From JAENVT01 sp031412355 (GTDB lineage Bacteria; Actinomycetota; Acidimicrobiia; Acidimicrobiales; Ilumatobacteraceae): 13,037 nt of DNA. The DNA is taken from contig JANOCR010000101.1 in assembly GCA_031412355.1 (NCBI GenBank), positions 1-13,037 on the forward strand, in the 5' to 3' direction. The position numbers and the translations under genes were made by a program. This document shows, piece by piece, positions 6,419 through 12,963 of the stretch. The notes beneath the pieces were generated by a model. The model made no database searches. It was not told where the DNA came from and worked only from the letters and a program-made list of their open reading frames with translations. Numbering within the stretch: the stretch's first letter is position 1; the number at the start of each line of letters is the position of its first letter.

Positions 6419-6907
6419 TCAGCCGAGTGCAGGTGTGCCGTGGAAGGGTCCAGGGTCACCGGCCACTGGGATCGTCGGGCTTATCCACGCTGTCGCGGTG
6501 GCTATTTGATCGGCGACCGCGCGCCATTCCGCGGCGTTCCACCCCTCGGCGCAGGCCTGCAAGGTGCCGTCGAGCCGGATGAACGCGAACGCGGGCAGTT
6601 GGGTGAGACCGAGGGTGCGAACGAAGGCCCGATCCGGGTCGCAGTAGACGAGGAAATCGTCGGCCAACGGCCCGAGGAACGCCGTGGCGCCATCGGCATC
6701 GGTGGTGACAACGAAGTTGACCCGAGCGTCGGTGCCGCGAAGACCCTCGAGGATGCGTGCCGCGGTTCTCAGCACCCAGGAACTCTCGTTGGTGTAGGGG
6801 TCGAGCACCACGCTGGCCAGGTGGAACGTGGTCAACCACTCCTCGAGTGGTCGAGTCTCGCCGCCCAGTGAGGCCAACTTGGTATCGAGGGACGGGTTGC
6901 TCGCCAC
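6419..6907 (-). CDS. Thioredoxin-fold protein lacking the CxxC motif
   Basis: A 162-residue protein from GTG 6907. The order is that of a thioredoxin fold: helix, strand ASVVLDPYTN (31-40) where TlpA/thioredoxin carry the WCxxC turn, helix, strand VNFVVTT, then FLVYCDPDRAF, a cis-proline loop LPAF (P105) and a closing strand/helix (GTLQACAEGWNAAEWRAV). The active-site position reads D-P-Y-T-N-E-S-S, with no cysteine. Only C89 and C119 remain, so a classic disulfide role is unlikely; binding or a peroxiredoxin-like scaffold is possible. There is no signal peptide. GTG 6907 is preferred because TACCGT is 8 nt upstream and the protein begins naturally there. It precedes hrpB by 3 bp and diverges from the IF-2B-like gene. 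Fold assignment is by pattern; function is unknown. Confidence 0.7.
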   Translation of the reverse strand: MASNPSLDTKLASLGGETRPLEEWLTTFHLASVVLDPYTNESSWVLRTAARILEGLRGTDARVNFVVTTDADGATAFLGPLADDFLVYCDPDRAFVRTLGLTQLPAFAFIRLDGTLQACAEGWNAAEWRAVADQIATATAWISPTIPVAGDPGPFHGTPALG

Positions 6908-6915
6908 GGCTGCAG

Positions 6916-6921
6916 ACGGTA
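6916..6921 (-). promoter_or_regulatory. -10 element of the thioredoxin-fold/hrpB unit (probable leaderless start)
   Basis: The minus strand reads TACCGT, then 8 nt, then GTG at 6907. It lies in a 60-bp divergent region, with the plus-strand -10 element of the IF-2B-like gene 32 bp away. No Shine-Dalgarno sequence is visible. Confidence 0.45.
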
Positions 6922-6953
6922 GCGCGCCAGCAGCACACGCCCCAATGTGGCAG

Positions 6954-6959
6954 TAGCGT
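6954..6959 (+). promoter_or_regulatory. -10 element of the IF-2B-like gene (probable leaderless start)
   Basis: TAGCGT is followed by 8 nt and the ATG at 6968. This favours ATG 6968 over the in-frame GTG at 6947, which would lie upstream of the expected transcription start. Confidence 0.45.
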
Positions 6960-6967
6960 CGCGTCCG

Positions 6968-7780
6968 ATGCATCCCATCGAGCGGCTCCGATATGTGGCC
7001 AGGGCATCTGGTGGGGATCAACGGATGCTGGTCCGCGAGACGGCGGGCGCGCTCCGAGGGCTCGGGTCTGATCCCGCGGGCCTCGTCGTGGCCTGTCGTC
7101 GCATCGTCGAGCGGCATCCGACGTCGGGTCCGCTGTGGTGGCTGTGTGCGACAGTTCTCGCTGCCCCCGACCCGTATCGATGCGCGTCGGCACTGGCCGA
7201 CGATCTCGAAGCGGATCCCACACCCGACGTGCTGGTCGAAGCTCTGCCCGACGATGCAACGGTCTGCGTCGTCGGTTGGCCCGACCTGATCGGCGAGGCG
7301 CTGCTACGTCGAGGCGATGCGACCGTGTTGGCCGTCGACACCGATGACGATGGGATGGGCAGCGCCGCCTTCGTGCGCCGATTGCAGCGCGCCGAGGTCG
7401 ATGCCGAGATCGTGCCCGCAGGCGGCCTGGCAGCGGCAGTGCTGGCCAGCGACCTGGTCGTTGCCGAGGCGTTGGCCGTCAATGAGACCGACCTGCTCGC
7501 GAACATCGGTTCCCGGGCACTGGCGTCGGTTGGCTATTGCGCCGAGGTTCCGGTCTGGGCGGTGGTCGGGCGGGGTCGGTGCCTGCCTGCGGCGTTGTTC
7601 GAGGCGATGGGGCAGCGGCCTGCCGACATGCGAATGCCCTGGGATGCGGTCGCCGAGCACGTTCCACTGGCGCTCACGCATTGGGTGGTGGGTCCGCAGG
7701 GCGCGGTGCCAACCGGTGATGCAACGTTGACACCCGAATGTCCGATGTCCTACGAGTTGCTCCGCTCCAGCGCAATGTGA
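6968..7780 (+). CDS. IF-2B/NagB-like conserved protein of unknown function
   Basis: A 270-residue soluble protein. Residues about 20-85 are helical, with LVVACRRIVERHPTSGPLWW. From about 97 a Rossmann-like part begins: TVCVVGWPDLIGEALLRRG, TVLAVDTDD, AEIVPAGGLAAAVLASDLVV, then NETDLLANIGSRALASVGYC and VPVWAVVGRG. The SDLVVAEALAV plus N-x-IGSRALA pattern matches the C-terminal fold of eIF-2B subunits, methylthioribose-1-phosphate isomerase and ribose-1,5-bisphosphate isomerase (aDlV..GAdav..N.iGt..lA..a). The lysine and the strict GAD motif of those enzymes are missing, so their activity cannot be assumed. A binding or regulatory role for a phospho-sugar is a guess. The start is ATG 6968, supported by the -10 spacing. 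It diverges from the thioredoxin-fold gene and precedes the PPOX gene by 21 bp. Confidence 0.75.
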   Translation: MHPIERLRYVARASGGDQRMLVRETAGALRGLGSDPAGLVVACRRIVERHPTSGPLWWLCATVLAAPDPYRCASALADDLEADPTPDVLVEALPDDATVCVVGWPDLIGEALLRRGDATVLAVDTDDDGMGSAAFVRRLQRAEVDAEIVPAGGLAAAVLASDLVVAEALAVNETDLLANIGSRALASVGYCAEVPVWAVVGRGRCLPAALFEAMGQRPADMRMPWDAVAEHVPLALTHWVVGPQGAVPTGDATLTPECPMSYELLRSSAM

Positions 7781-7789
7781 CGACCCAAG

Positions 7790-7795
7790 TACTGT
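7790..7795 (+). promoter_or_regulatory. -10 element of the PPOX-family gene (probable leaderless start)
   Basis: TACTGT lies 6 nt before the ATG at 7802, within the 21-bp gap after the IF-2B-like gene. It gives the PPOX gene its own possible promoter despite the short gap. No Shine-Dalgarno sequence is visible. Confidence 0.45.
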
Positions 7796-7801
7796 CGCGC
7801 C

Positions 7802-8269
7802 ATGGCAGGCAAGCGTTCGCAGATCATGATGACCGACGACGAAGTGCAGGCCTATCTCCAGTCGCAACGCGTGCTCAACGTGGCGACGATCGGCCCGACC
7901 GGGCATCCTCACCTGGTGGCGATGTGGTACGCGATGGTCGACGGTCAGGCGGTCTTTTGGACGTACAGCAAGAGCCAGAAGATCCTCAACCTTCGCCGCG
8001 ACTCCAAGATGACCGGCTTGGTCGAGAGCGGTGACTCGTACGACCAGTTGCGCGGCGTCGAGATGCGTGGTCGTGGGGTGATCGTCGACGACTATGACGC
8101 GATCATCGAAATCGGCAAGGCGGTCGCTGTGAAGTACAGCGGCCCGTCGGTGTTGAGCGAGTCGGGCCTCCCGTTCCTCGAGGCCCAAGCCACCAAACGC
8201 TTTGGGGTGGTCTTCGAGATCGAGCACATAGCCAGCTGGGACCACACCAAGCTCGCCGGCACCTATTGA
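7802..8269 (+). CDS. Pyridoxamine 5'-phosphate oxidase-fold (PPOX/FDOR) oxidoreductase
   Basis: A 155-residue split-beta-barrel protein. The opening helix TDDEVQAYLQSQ is followed by VLNVATIGPTGHPHLVAMWY (24-43), the usual first barrel strands. Next come VFWTYSKSQKILNLRRD (51-67), the loop that binds flavin or F420 phosphate in this family, TGLVESGDSYDQLRGVEMRG, and a C-terminal FGVVFEIEHIASWDHTKLAGTY. Family members are FMN-, haem- or F420-binding reductases. The SKxxKxxNLRRD and ExGxxYDxLRGV patterns fit the actinobacterial F420-dependent FDOR-B group best, but the cofactor is inferred. The protein is cytoplasmic, with no signal. It converges on the DUF2007-like gene with 26 bp between the stop codons. 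Confidence 0.85.
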   Translation: MAGKRSQIMMTDDEVQAYLQSQRVLNVATIGPTGHPHLVAMWYAMVDGQAVFWTYSKSQKILNLRRDSKMTGLVESGDSYDQLRGVEMRGRGVIVDDYDAIIEIGKAVAVKYSGPSVLSESGLPFLEAQATKRFGVVFEIEHIASWDHTKLAGTY

Positions 8270-8295
8270 CCGCGACGTTTTGATCGGTGCCGGGG

Positions 8296-8580
8296 TCAGC
8301 GGTCTTGTTTGGGGGGTTCGATGCCGATGCACGCGGCGATGGCGGCACGGGCGGCGTCGGCGCGAACTTCCATCACGAAGATCCGGCCCATCGGCTCACG
8401 CGCGGCGAAGCGCAGCATCGAGGTGTGGTCCTCCGACATGGTCGCCGGAATCTCGTTCTCCCACAGATCGTGCAGCGCCAACTGGCACTGCCACAGCGGC
8501 AGCCAGGCGACTTCGACCACGTGATCGGGCCGCGGCGATCGCGGCTGCGGGGTGCCGAACAACCAGTTGCGGATCCCCAT
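8296..8580 (-). CDS. Small DUF2007-like (putative signal-transducing) protein
   Basis: A 94-residue protein. VVEVAWLPLWQCQLALHDLW (21-40) is followed by ENEIPATMSED, then IFVMEVRADAARAAIAAC near the C-terminus. This strand-helix-strand-strand-helix layout, with 'access to a second protomer's Leu-rich helix' and a closing V..ADAARAAI helix, resembles DUF2007 (putative prokaryotic signal-transducing protein, ferredoxin-like fold). No catalytic residues can be seen. The ATG at 8580 follows directly after the MocR stop codon (8583-8581) with no gap, so it is probably co-transcribed and translated by reinitiation. A role alongside the MocR regulator is possible but unsupported beyond position. Confidence 0.7.
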   Translation of the reverse strand: MGIRNWLFGTPQPRSPRPDHVVEVAWLPLWQCQLALHDLWENEIPATMSEDHTSMLRFAAREPMGRIFVMEVRADAARAAIAACIGIEPPKQDR

Positions 8581-9921
8581 CTACCGATGCCCGCGTGGCG
8601 AACGTGAGCCACCGGCGGCTGCTGCGAGCTGGTGGGCGATTCGCTCGTGGTCGCTCTCGATCAGACCGACCGTGACTCGTAGATGGGGTGCGTCTCGACG
8701 CACCTGGAACGGTTCGCCGGGCGCGGCCCCGATGCCCTGCGCGGCCAGCGTGACGAGGGCTGAGCGCTCGTCGGCAACGGTCATCCACAGATTGATCCCA
8801 TCGCTGCCGGTGACCGCGACGTTGCGTGAGCCGAGCACGTCAGCGACCAGTTGCCGGCGCCGAACGTATTCGGTGCGTGCCGTGGCGACAGCCTGGATGG
8901 TCTCGGCATCGTCGAGCATCTCAAGCAGAACGGCTTGCAGGATGCGACTGCTCCATCCGGGACCGAGCAGACGGCGATTGGCCACCGCGGTCACCACGTC
9001 GCCGGCGCCGCCCACTGCGGCGAGTCGAAGGTCCGGTCCGTGGCTCTTCGAGTAGCTGCGGATGTGCACGGTTCGCTGTGGCAGCCACGATCCAATGCTG
9101 ACCAATGAGCCCGTTGCAATGTCGCCGGAGTGGTCGTCCTCGATCACCACAGCATCCGAGGCCTCGATCTCGGTGGCCAGTGCCTTCATCCGGCGGCGGG
9201 TTGTCGTGACGCCCGTGGGGTTGTGGGCGCGGGGTTGGAGGAACACCGCTACTGGCTGCACGCGTAACGCATCGGAGATCTGGGCGACGATGGGGCCCTG
9301 GTCGTCGACGTCGACGCCGATCACTTCAGCGCCGAGCTCGTCGAGCAGGTCGAGCAGCGGGGGAAACGTCGGGTGTTCGACTATGACACGATCGCCGAGG
9401 CGCACGACAACCTGGGCCACGCGGTCGAGTGCATCCATCGCCCCGTCGACCACAGTGAGCGCTTCGGCACGGAACGGCCAACCATCGCGAAGGCGCGCCT
9501 CGAGGTCCGGAAGCACCGGATTGTCGAGATAGCTGGAGGTCAACGATTGACGGCTGACCTTGGCAACGACCGGGCCGAGGTCGGGGAGCAGCGACGACGG
9601 CGGCGTGCCGGTCGACAGGTCGAGCGCGAAATGCCCCGGTCCCTCGGTGACGCGGCGGTATCGCCGTGGAGATCCGGGCCCGGTGGGTTGGCGAACGAAG
9701 GTGCCCTGGCGACCGCGGGCGTCGATGGCACCCACCGATGTCAACGTCTGCCATGCCTCGCTGACGGTCGTCGGCGAGACACCGAGGGATTTGGAGAGCT
9801 CGCGCACCGTCGGCAATCGGGTGCCGACAGCCAGGTCCCCGCGTGTGATCATCCGGCCGACCGCTGCGGCGATGCCACGCGCGCTGCGGTCGTCGATTGC
9901 CTCGGCAAAGGTGGCGGTCAT
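8581..9921 (-). CDS. MocR-type transcriptional regulator (GntR HTH fused to PLP aminotransferase-like domain)
   Basis: 446 residues from ATG 9921. The N-terminal GntR winged helix (about 12-76) contains TRLPTVRELSKSLGVSPTTV and ends in GRQGTFV. A linker follows, then a fold-type I aminotransferase domain with HNPTG (233-237), EDDH (261-264), PLP-binding Lys292 in SYSKSHGPDLR, and Arg299. MocR regulators sense PLP together with an amino acid or amine and bind repeated half-sites near their promoters. Canonical MocR proteins have EDDY; His264 replaces the tyrosine that normally contacts PLP. A motif, CGGTAACAAT-N6-TTTGTGCG, lies just upstream of the start, and a near-identical copy sits before the carbamoyl amidohydrolase/dihydropyrimidinase operon. 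This regulator is therefore the likely controller of that operon and of itself. Effector and sign of control are unknown. Confidence 0.9.
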   Translation of the reverse strand: MTATFAEAIDDRSARGIAAAVGRMITRGDLAVGTRLPTVRELSKSLGVSPTTVSEAWQTLTSVGAIDARGRQGTFVRQPTGPGSPRRYRRVTEGPGHFALDLSTGTPPSSLLPDLGPVVAKVSRQSLTSSYLDNPVLPDLEARLRDGWPFRAEALTVVDGAMDALDRVAQVVVRLGDRVIVEHPTFPPLLDLLDELGAEVIGVDVDDQGPIVAQISDALRVQPVAVFLQPRAHNPTGVTTTRRRMKALATEIEASDAVVIEDDHSGDIATGSLVSIGSWLPQRTVHIRSYSKSHGPDLRLAAVGGAGDVVTAVANRRLLGPGWSSRILQAVLLEMLDDAETIQAVATARTEYVRRRQLVADVLGSRNVAVTGSDGINLWMTVADERSALVTLAAQGIGAAPGEPFQVRRDAPHLRVTVGLIESDHERIAHQLAAAAGGSRSPRGHR

Positions 9922-9925
9922 TGTG

Positions 9926-9949
9926 CGGTAACAATAGCTGCTTTGTGCG
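9926..9949. promoter_or_regulatory. Putative MocR operator A (autoregulatory)
   Basis: CGGTAACAAT (9926-9935), 6 nt, TTTGTGCG (9942-9949). The outer dyad is ACAAT-N6-(A/T)TTGT. A further ATTGTGCG half-site adjoins at 9920-9927 and overlaps the MocR start codon. On the minus strand the -10-like TATTGT (9936-9931) lies inside it, so binding should block MocR transcription. It matches operator B at 17 of 18 non-spacer positions. Confidence 0.65.
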
Positions 9950-10016
9950 ACCACCAGTATTTTCGAGATCCTTCAAGCCAGGGGGTAGCGCGCCGATACA
10001 TCAGTGAGTGGATGTT

Positions 10017-10021
10017 GGAGG
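10017..10021 (+). promoter_or_regulatory. Ribosome binding site of the lipoprotein gene
   Basis: GGAGG is followed by 5 nt and the GTG at 10027. This favours GTG 10027 over ATG 10012, which lies upstream of the site and has neither a Shine-Dalgarno sequence nor a suitable -10 spacing. Confidence 0.6.
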
Positions 10022-10026
10022 TCGGG

Positions 10027-10572
10027 GTGGATCTGAGGGCCTTGGGTATGGTGGCGATTGCCGCGATCGGCGCAGCCGGGACGGCTGGTTGTGGCGCCGA
10101 AGAAGTGATGGTTCGATCCCGGTCGGCACAGCAGATCGACGTTGCTGTCGACAACGGTTGCTCGGTCCAGTATCAGACATTGGCGGTTGCCATGGAGGCA
10201 TACTGGGCGTCCACAGGCGGGCTGCCGGCGAGCGAAGGCGAACTCGTCGGTGCGGCGATGCTGCGCGAGGAGATCGACGACTTCGACGTCATCCTCTCCG
10301 ACAGCAACTACGAGGTGGTCGGCCTGTTCGACTGCGCACGATTCGATCCCGAGATGCCCCAACCAGTGGCGGACGTGCAACCAGCGCCCACCCTTTCGTG
10401 TGATGCAGATCGTCGGAACCTGCAGACGGCGTGGGAGGCGTACAATGCGCAGACCGGCGGACCACCGGCCTCGGAGACGGTGCTGGTCGAGGCAGGGCTG
10501 CTGATCGCCGAGTCCCCGGGCTTCGACCTTGTCGGAGTCGAGGTCGTCGCTGCACCCGGCCATTGTGAGTAG
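10027..10572 (+). CDS. Putative lipoprotein with two cysteine-bounded pilin/GspG-like repeats
   Basis: 181 residues from GTG 10027. The short N-region MDLRALG and hydrophobic stretch MVAIAAIGAAGTAGC end in a lipobox-like T-A-G-C22, so export and lipid anchoring are likely, though Thr at -3 is not ideal. The mature part holds two copies of one module. Copy 1 spans C45-C103 with MEAYWASTGGLPASEGELV. Copy 2 spans C125-C180 with WEAYNAQTGGPPASETVLV. They are offset by exactly 80 residues, and each begins and ends with cysteine, suggesting one disulfide per copy. The EAY...TGG.PASE..LV..GLL pattern resembles the soluble part of type IV pilin/GspG-like proteins. Function is unknown. The gene lies between the MocR regulator (divergent) and the pyrimidine operon (94 bp downstream), and may or may not belong to the same regulon. 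Confidence 0.75.
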   Translation: MDLRALGMVAIAAIGAAGTAGCGAEEVMVRSRSAQQIDVAVDNGCSVQYQTLAVAMEAYWASTGGLPASEGELVGAAMLREEIDDFDVILSDSNYEVVGLFDCARFDPEMPQPVADVQPAPTLSCDADRRNLQTAWEAYNAQTGGPPASETVLVEAGLLIAESPGFDLVGVEVVAAPGHCE

Positions 10573-10613
10573 CACCAGCGAGAAGTCTGTTTCGGCTGTG
10601 TGAACGGAATGTA

Positions 10614-10637
10614 CGGTAACAATCCAGTTATTGTGCG
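10614..10637. promoter_or_regulatory. Putative MocR operator B in front of the carbamoyl amidohydrolase/dihydropyrimidinase operon
   Basis: CGGTAACAAT (10614-10623), 6 nt, ATTGTGCG (10630-10637). It has the same order, spacing and orientation as operator A at 9926-9949. The dyad core is ACAAT-N6-ATTGT. The right half covers the -35 hexamer of the operon promoter. Confidence 0.65.
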
Positions 10638-10659
10638 CCCAACGGGGTGACATTACGAT
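10631..10659 (+). promoter_or_regulatory. Promoter of the carbamoyl amidohydrolase/dihydropyrimidinase operon
   Basis: -35 TTGTGC (10631-10636), a 17-bp spacer, and -10 TACGAT (10654-10659). The ATG follows 7 nt later at 10667, predicting a leaderless transcript. The -35 hexamer lies within operator B. Confidence 0.55.
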
Positions 10660-10666
10660 CACGTGC

Positions 10667-11509
10667 ATGCCGAACCTCGTACGAGCAGCGCTTCTCCAAA
10701 CCGACTGGGCTGGGACCAAGGAGGCGATGATCGAGAAGCACGAACAGGCCGCGCACGACGCGAAGGCCGAGGGTGCTCAGGTGATCTGCTTCCAGGAACT
10801 GTTCTACGGCCCGTACTTCTGTCAGGTGCAAGACACGGAGTACTACAGCTACACCGAACTGATCCCCGACGGCCCGACCACGCAGCGATTCTGCAGCGTG
10901 GCCAAAGAGCTCGGCATGGTCATGGTGCTTCCGATGTACGAGCACGAGCAGGCCGGTATGTACTACAACACGGCGGCTGTCATCGACGCCGACGGCACAT
11001 ACCTGGGCAAGTTCCGCAAGCAGCACATTCCCCAGACCAAGGGCTTCTGGGAGAAGTTCTACTTCCGGCCGGGCAACGGCGGCTATCCCATCTTCGAGAC
11101 CGCCGTGGGCAAGGTCGGCGTGTACATCTGCTACGACCGTCACTTCCCCGAGGGATGGCGAGCGCTCGGCCTCAACGGCGCCGAGATCGTGTTCAACCCG
11201 TCGGCCACGCACCGCGGGCTCAGCGAGTACATCTGGCGCATCGAGCAGCCCGCCGCAGCGGTTGCCAACATGTACTACGTCGGGGCCATCAATCGTGTTG
11301 GCATCGAACCCCTTGGCGAGAACGACTTCTACGGACAGAGCTACTTCGTCGACCCTGAGGGCAAGTTCGTCGGCGATGTGGGTGACGCCTACAAGCCGGA
11401 GCTGATCGTGCGCGACCTCGATCTCGACAAGATCAAACTCGTGCGTGATCGGTGGGCGTTCTATCGCGATCGCCGACCCGATGCGTACGACGAGCTGGTC
11501 GAGCGGTAG
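10667..11509 (+). CDS. Nitrilase-superfamily N-carbamoyl amidohydrolase (beta-ureidopropionase-like)
   Basis: 280 residues from ATG 10667. The nitrilase catalytic triad is complete: Glu44 in FQELFYG, Lys118 in KFRKQHIP and Cys155 in ICYDRHFPE. The beta-ureidopropionase/N-carbamoylputrescine amidase style is clear in QTKGFWEKFYFRPGNGGYP and NPSATHRGLSEYIW. The enzyme hydrolyses an N-carbamoyl group to CO2 and ammonia, here most likely from N-carbamoyl-beta-alanine or related N-carbamoyl amino acids, because dihydropyrimidinase is encoded next. N-carbamoylputrescine is the alternative substrate. The product acts in the cytoplasm. The in-frame TTG at 10631 is rejected because it lies inside the -35/operator. 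The stop codon overlaps the Shine-Dalgarno sequence of the next gene, so the two genes form an operon. Control by the MocR regulator is inferred from operator B. Confidence 0.92.
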   Translation: MPNLVRAALLQTDWAGTKEAMIEKHEQAAHDAKAEGAQVICFQELFYGPYFCQVQDTEYYSYTELIPDGPTTQRFCSVAKELGMVMVLPMYEHEQAGMYYNTAAVIDADGTYLGKFRKQHIPQTKGFWEKFYFRPGNGGYPIFETAVGKVGVYICYDRHFPEGWRALGLNGAEIVFNPSATHRGLSEYIWRIEQPAAAVANMYYVGAINRVGIEPLGENDFYGQSYFVDPEGKFVGDVGDAYKPELIVRDLDLDKIKLVRDRWAFYRDRRPDAYDELVER

Positions 11510-11512
11510 GAG
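11508..11512 (+). promoter_or_regulatory. Ribosome binding site of the dihydropyrimidinase gene
   Basis: AGGAG overlaps the TAG stop of the upstream gene and lies 7 nt before the ATG at 11520. This indicates translation from a shared mRNA. Confidence 0.8.
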
Positions 11513-11519
11513 CGACACG

Positions 11520-12962
11520 ATGGCAACGACGCTCATCAAGAACGGCCGAGTCATCTCGACCACCGGCGTGATCGCTCAAGACGTGCTGATCACCGACGAG
11601 GTCATCACGGCTCTGGGCAGCCCCGGCTACTTCACCGACGAAGGTTGCGACCGCGTGATCGATGCGGTCGGCAAGTACGTCATCCCCGGTGGCGTCGACG
11701 TGCACACGCACATGGAGCTGCCCTTCGGAGGCACGTTCGCCAGCGACACGTTCGAGACGGGGTCGCGCGCCGCAGCATGGGGCGGCGTGACCACCATCGT
11801 CGACATGGCGGTGCAACGAGCCGGTGAGAACGTATTCGACGGATTGGCCGAATGGCACCGCAAAGCCGACGGTCAATGTGCGATCGACTACGCGTTCCAC
11901 CAGATCATCGGCGGCGTCGACGATCAGTCACTGAAAGACATGCGCTACCTCACCGAGCACGAGGGCATCACCAGCTTCAAGCTGTTCATGGCCTATCCCG
12001 GAGTGTTCTACAGCGACGACGGACAGATCCTGAAGGCCATGCAGACCGCCGCCGACTGTGGCGCGGTCATGATGATGCACGCCGAGAACGGCATCGCCAT
12101 CGACGTGCTCGTGCAGCAGGCCTTGGCCCGCGGCGAGACCGACCCGAGGTACCACAGCTACACCAGGCCATCCCCGCTCGAGGCCGAAGCGACGCACCGC
12201 GCCATCGTGCTGAGTCACGTCGCCGGCAACGTGCCGCTGTACGTCGTGCACATGTCGGCCGGAGACGCACTCAACGAGATCGCCGCCGCCCGTCATCACG
12301 GTCGCAATGTGTTCGCCGAGACCTGCCCCCAGTACCTGTGGCTCACGCTTGAGGACACCCTCGGCAAGCCCGGTTTCGAGGGCGCCAAGTGGGTGTGCAG
12401 CACTCCCGTGCGCAGCAAGGATCACGACCCCGACTACATCGGGCAGATGGGTCACGGCCATCAGGGCGATCTGTGGAAGGGCCTGCGCATGAACGAGCTG
12501 GCAGTCGTCAGCACCGACCACTGCCCGTTCTGCATGAAGGATCAGAAAGAGCTCGGCGTCGGAAACTTCTCGGCTATCCCCAACGGGATCGGCGGCGTCG
12601 AACATCGCATGGAACTGATCTACCAAGGTGTCGTCGCCGGCGAACTGACCCTCGAACGGTGGGTCGAGACCTGCAGCACCACACCGGCTCGCATGTTCGG
12701 TATGTACCCGAAGAAAGGTGTGATCGCCCCCGGCAGCGACGCCGACGTCGTCGTGTGGGACCCCAACAACAAAACCAAGATCGGCATCAACGACAAACAT
12801 CACATGAACATGGATCACTCGGCTTGGGAGGGGTGGGTTATTGACGGCAAGGTCGACACGGTTATGTCTCGCGGAGTCGTGGTCATGGAAAATGGCACCT
12901 ACACCGGCACGAAGGGCCATGGTCAGTTCATCAAGCGTGGGCTCAGTCAGTACCTCGTCTAG
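11520..12962 (+). CDS. hydA: Dihydropyrimidinase / D-hydantoinase
   Basis: 480 residues, typical for the family. All metal ligands of the binuclear zinc amidohydrolase site are visible: His62 and His64 in DVHTHME, carboxylated Lys154 in TSFKLFMAY, His187 in MMHAEN, His244 in VVHMSA and Asp333 in STDHCPF. Tyr159 is the conserved substrate-gate tyrosine. FAETCPQYLWLT and IPNGIGGVEHR are signature segments. The enzyme opens the ring of 5,6-dihydrouracil/dihydrothymine (or 5-substituted hydantoins) to N-carbamoyl amino acids, the substrate of the enzyme encoded just upstream. It is cytoplasmic and probably tetrameric by family. The ATG at 11520 has AGGAG 7 nt before it, 10 bp after the upstream stop. 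The reductive step (dihydropyrimidine dehydrogenase) and any permease or transaminase are not in this window. Natural substrate, pyrimidine or hydantoin, is undecided. Confidence 0.95.
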   Translation: MATTLIKNGRVISTTGVIAQDVLITDEVITALGSPGYFTDEGCDRVIDAVGKYVIPGGVDVHTHMELPFGGTFASDTFETGSRAAAWGGVTTIVDMAVQRAGENVFDGLAEWHRKADGQCAIDYAFHQIIGGVDDQSLKDMRYLTEHEGITSFKLFMAYPGVFYSDDGQILKAMQTAADCGAVMMMHAENGIAIDVLVQQALARGETDPRYHSYTRPSPLEAEATHRAIVLSHVAGNVPLYVVHMSAGDALNEIAAARHHGRNVFAETCPQYLWLTLEDTLGKPGFEGAKWVCSTPVRSKDHDPDYIGQMGHGHQGDLWKGLRMNELAVVSTDHCPFCMKDQKELGVGNFSAIPNGIGGVEHRMELIYQGVVAGELTLERWVETCSTTPARMFGMYPKKGVIAPGSDADVVVWDPNNKTKIGINDKHHMNMDHSAWEGWVIDGKVDTVMSRGVVVMENGTYTGTKGHGQFIKRGLSQYLV

Positions 12963-12963
12963 T

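Noticed and set aside
7304..8332. 342-codon minus-strand open frame across the IF-2B-like and PPOX genes
   Set aside because: It spans two real genes in antisense and has shadow-type composition.
8581..9954. MocR start 11 codons upstream at 9954
   Set aside because: It would place the operator and -10 box inside the coding region; the added residues are not typical of GntR N-termini.
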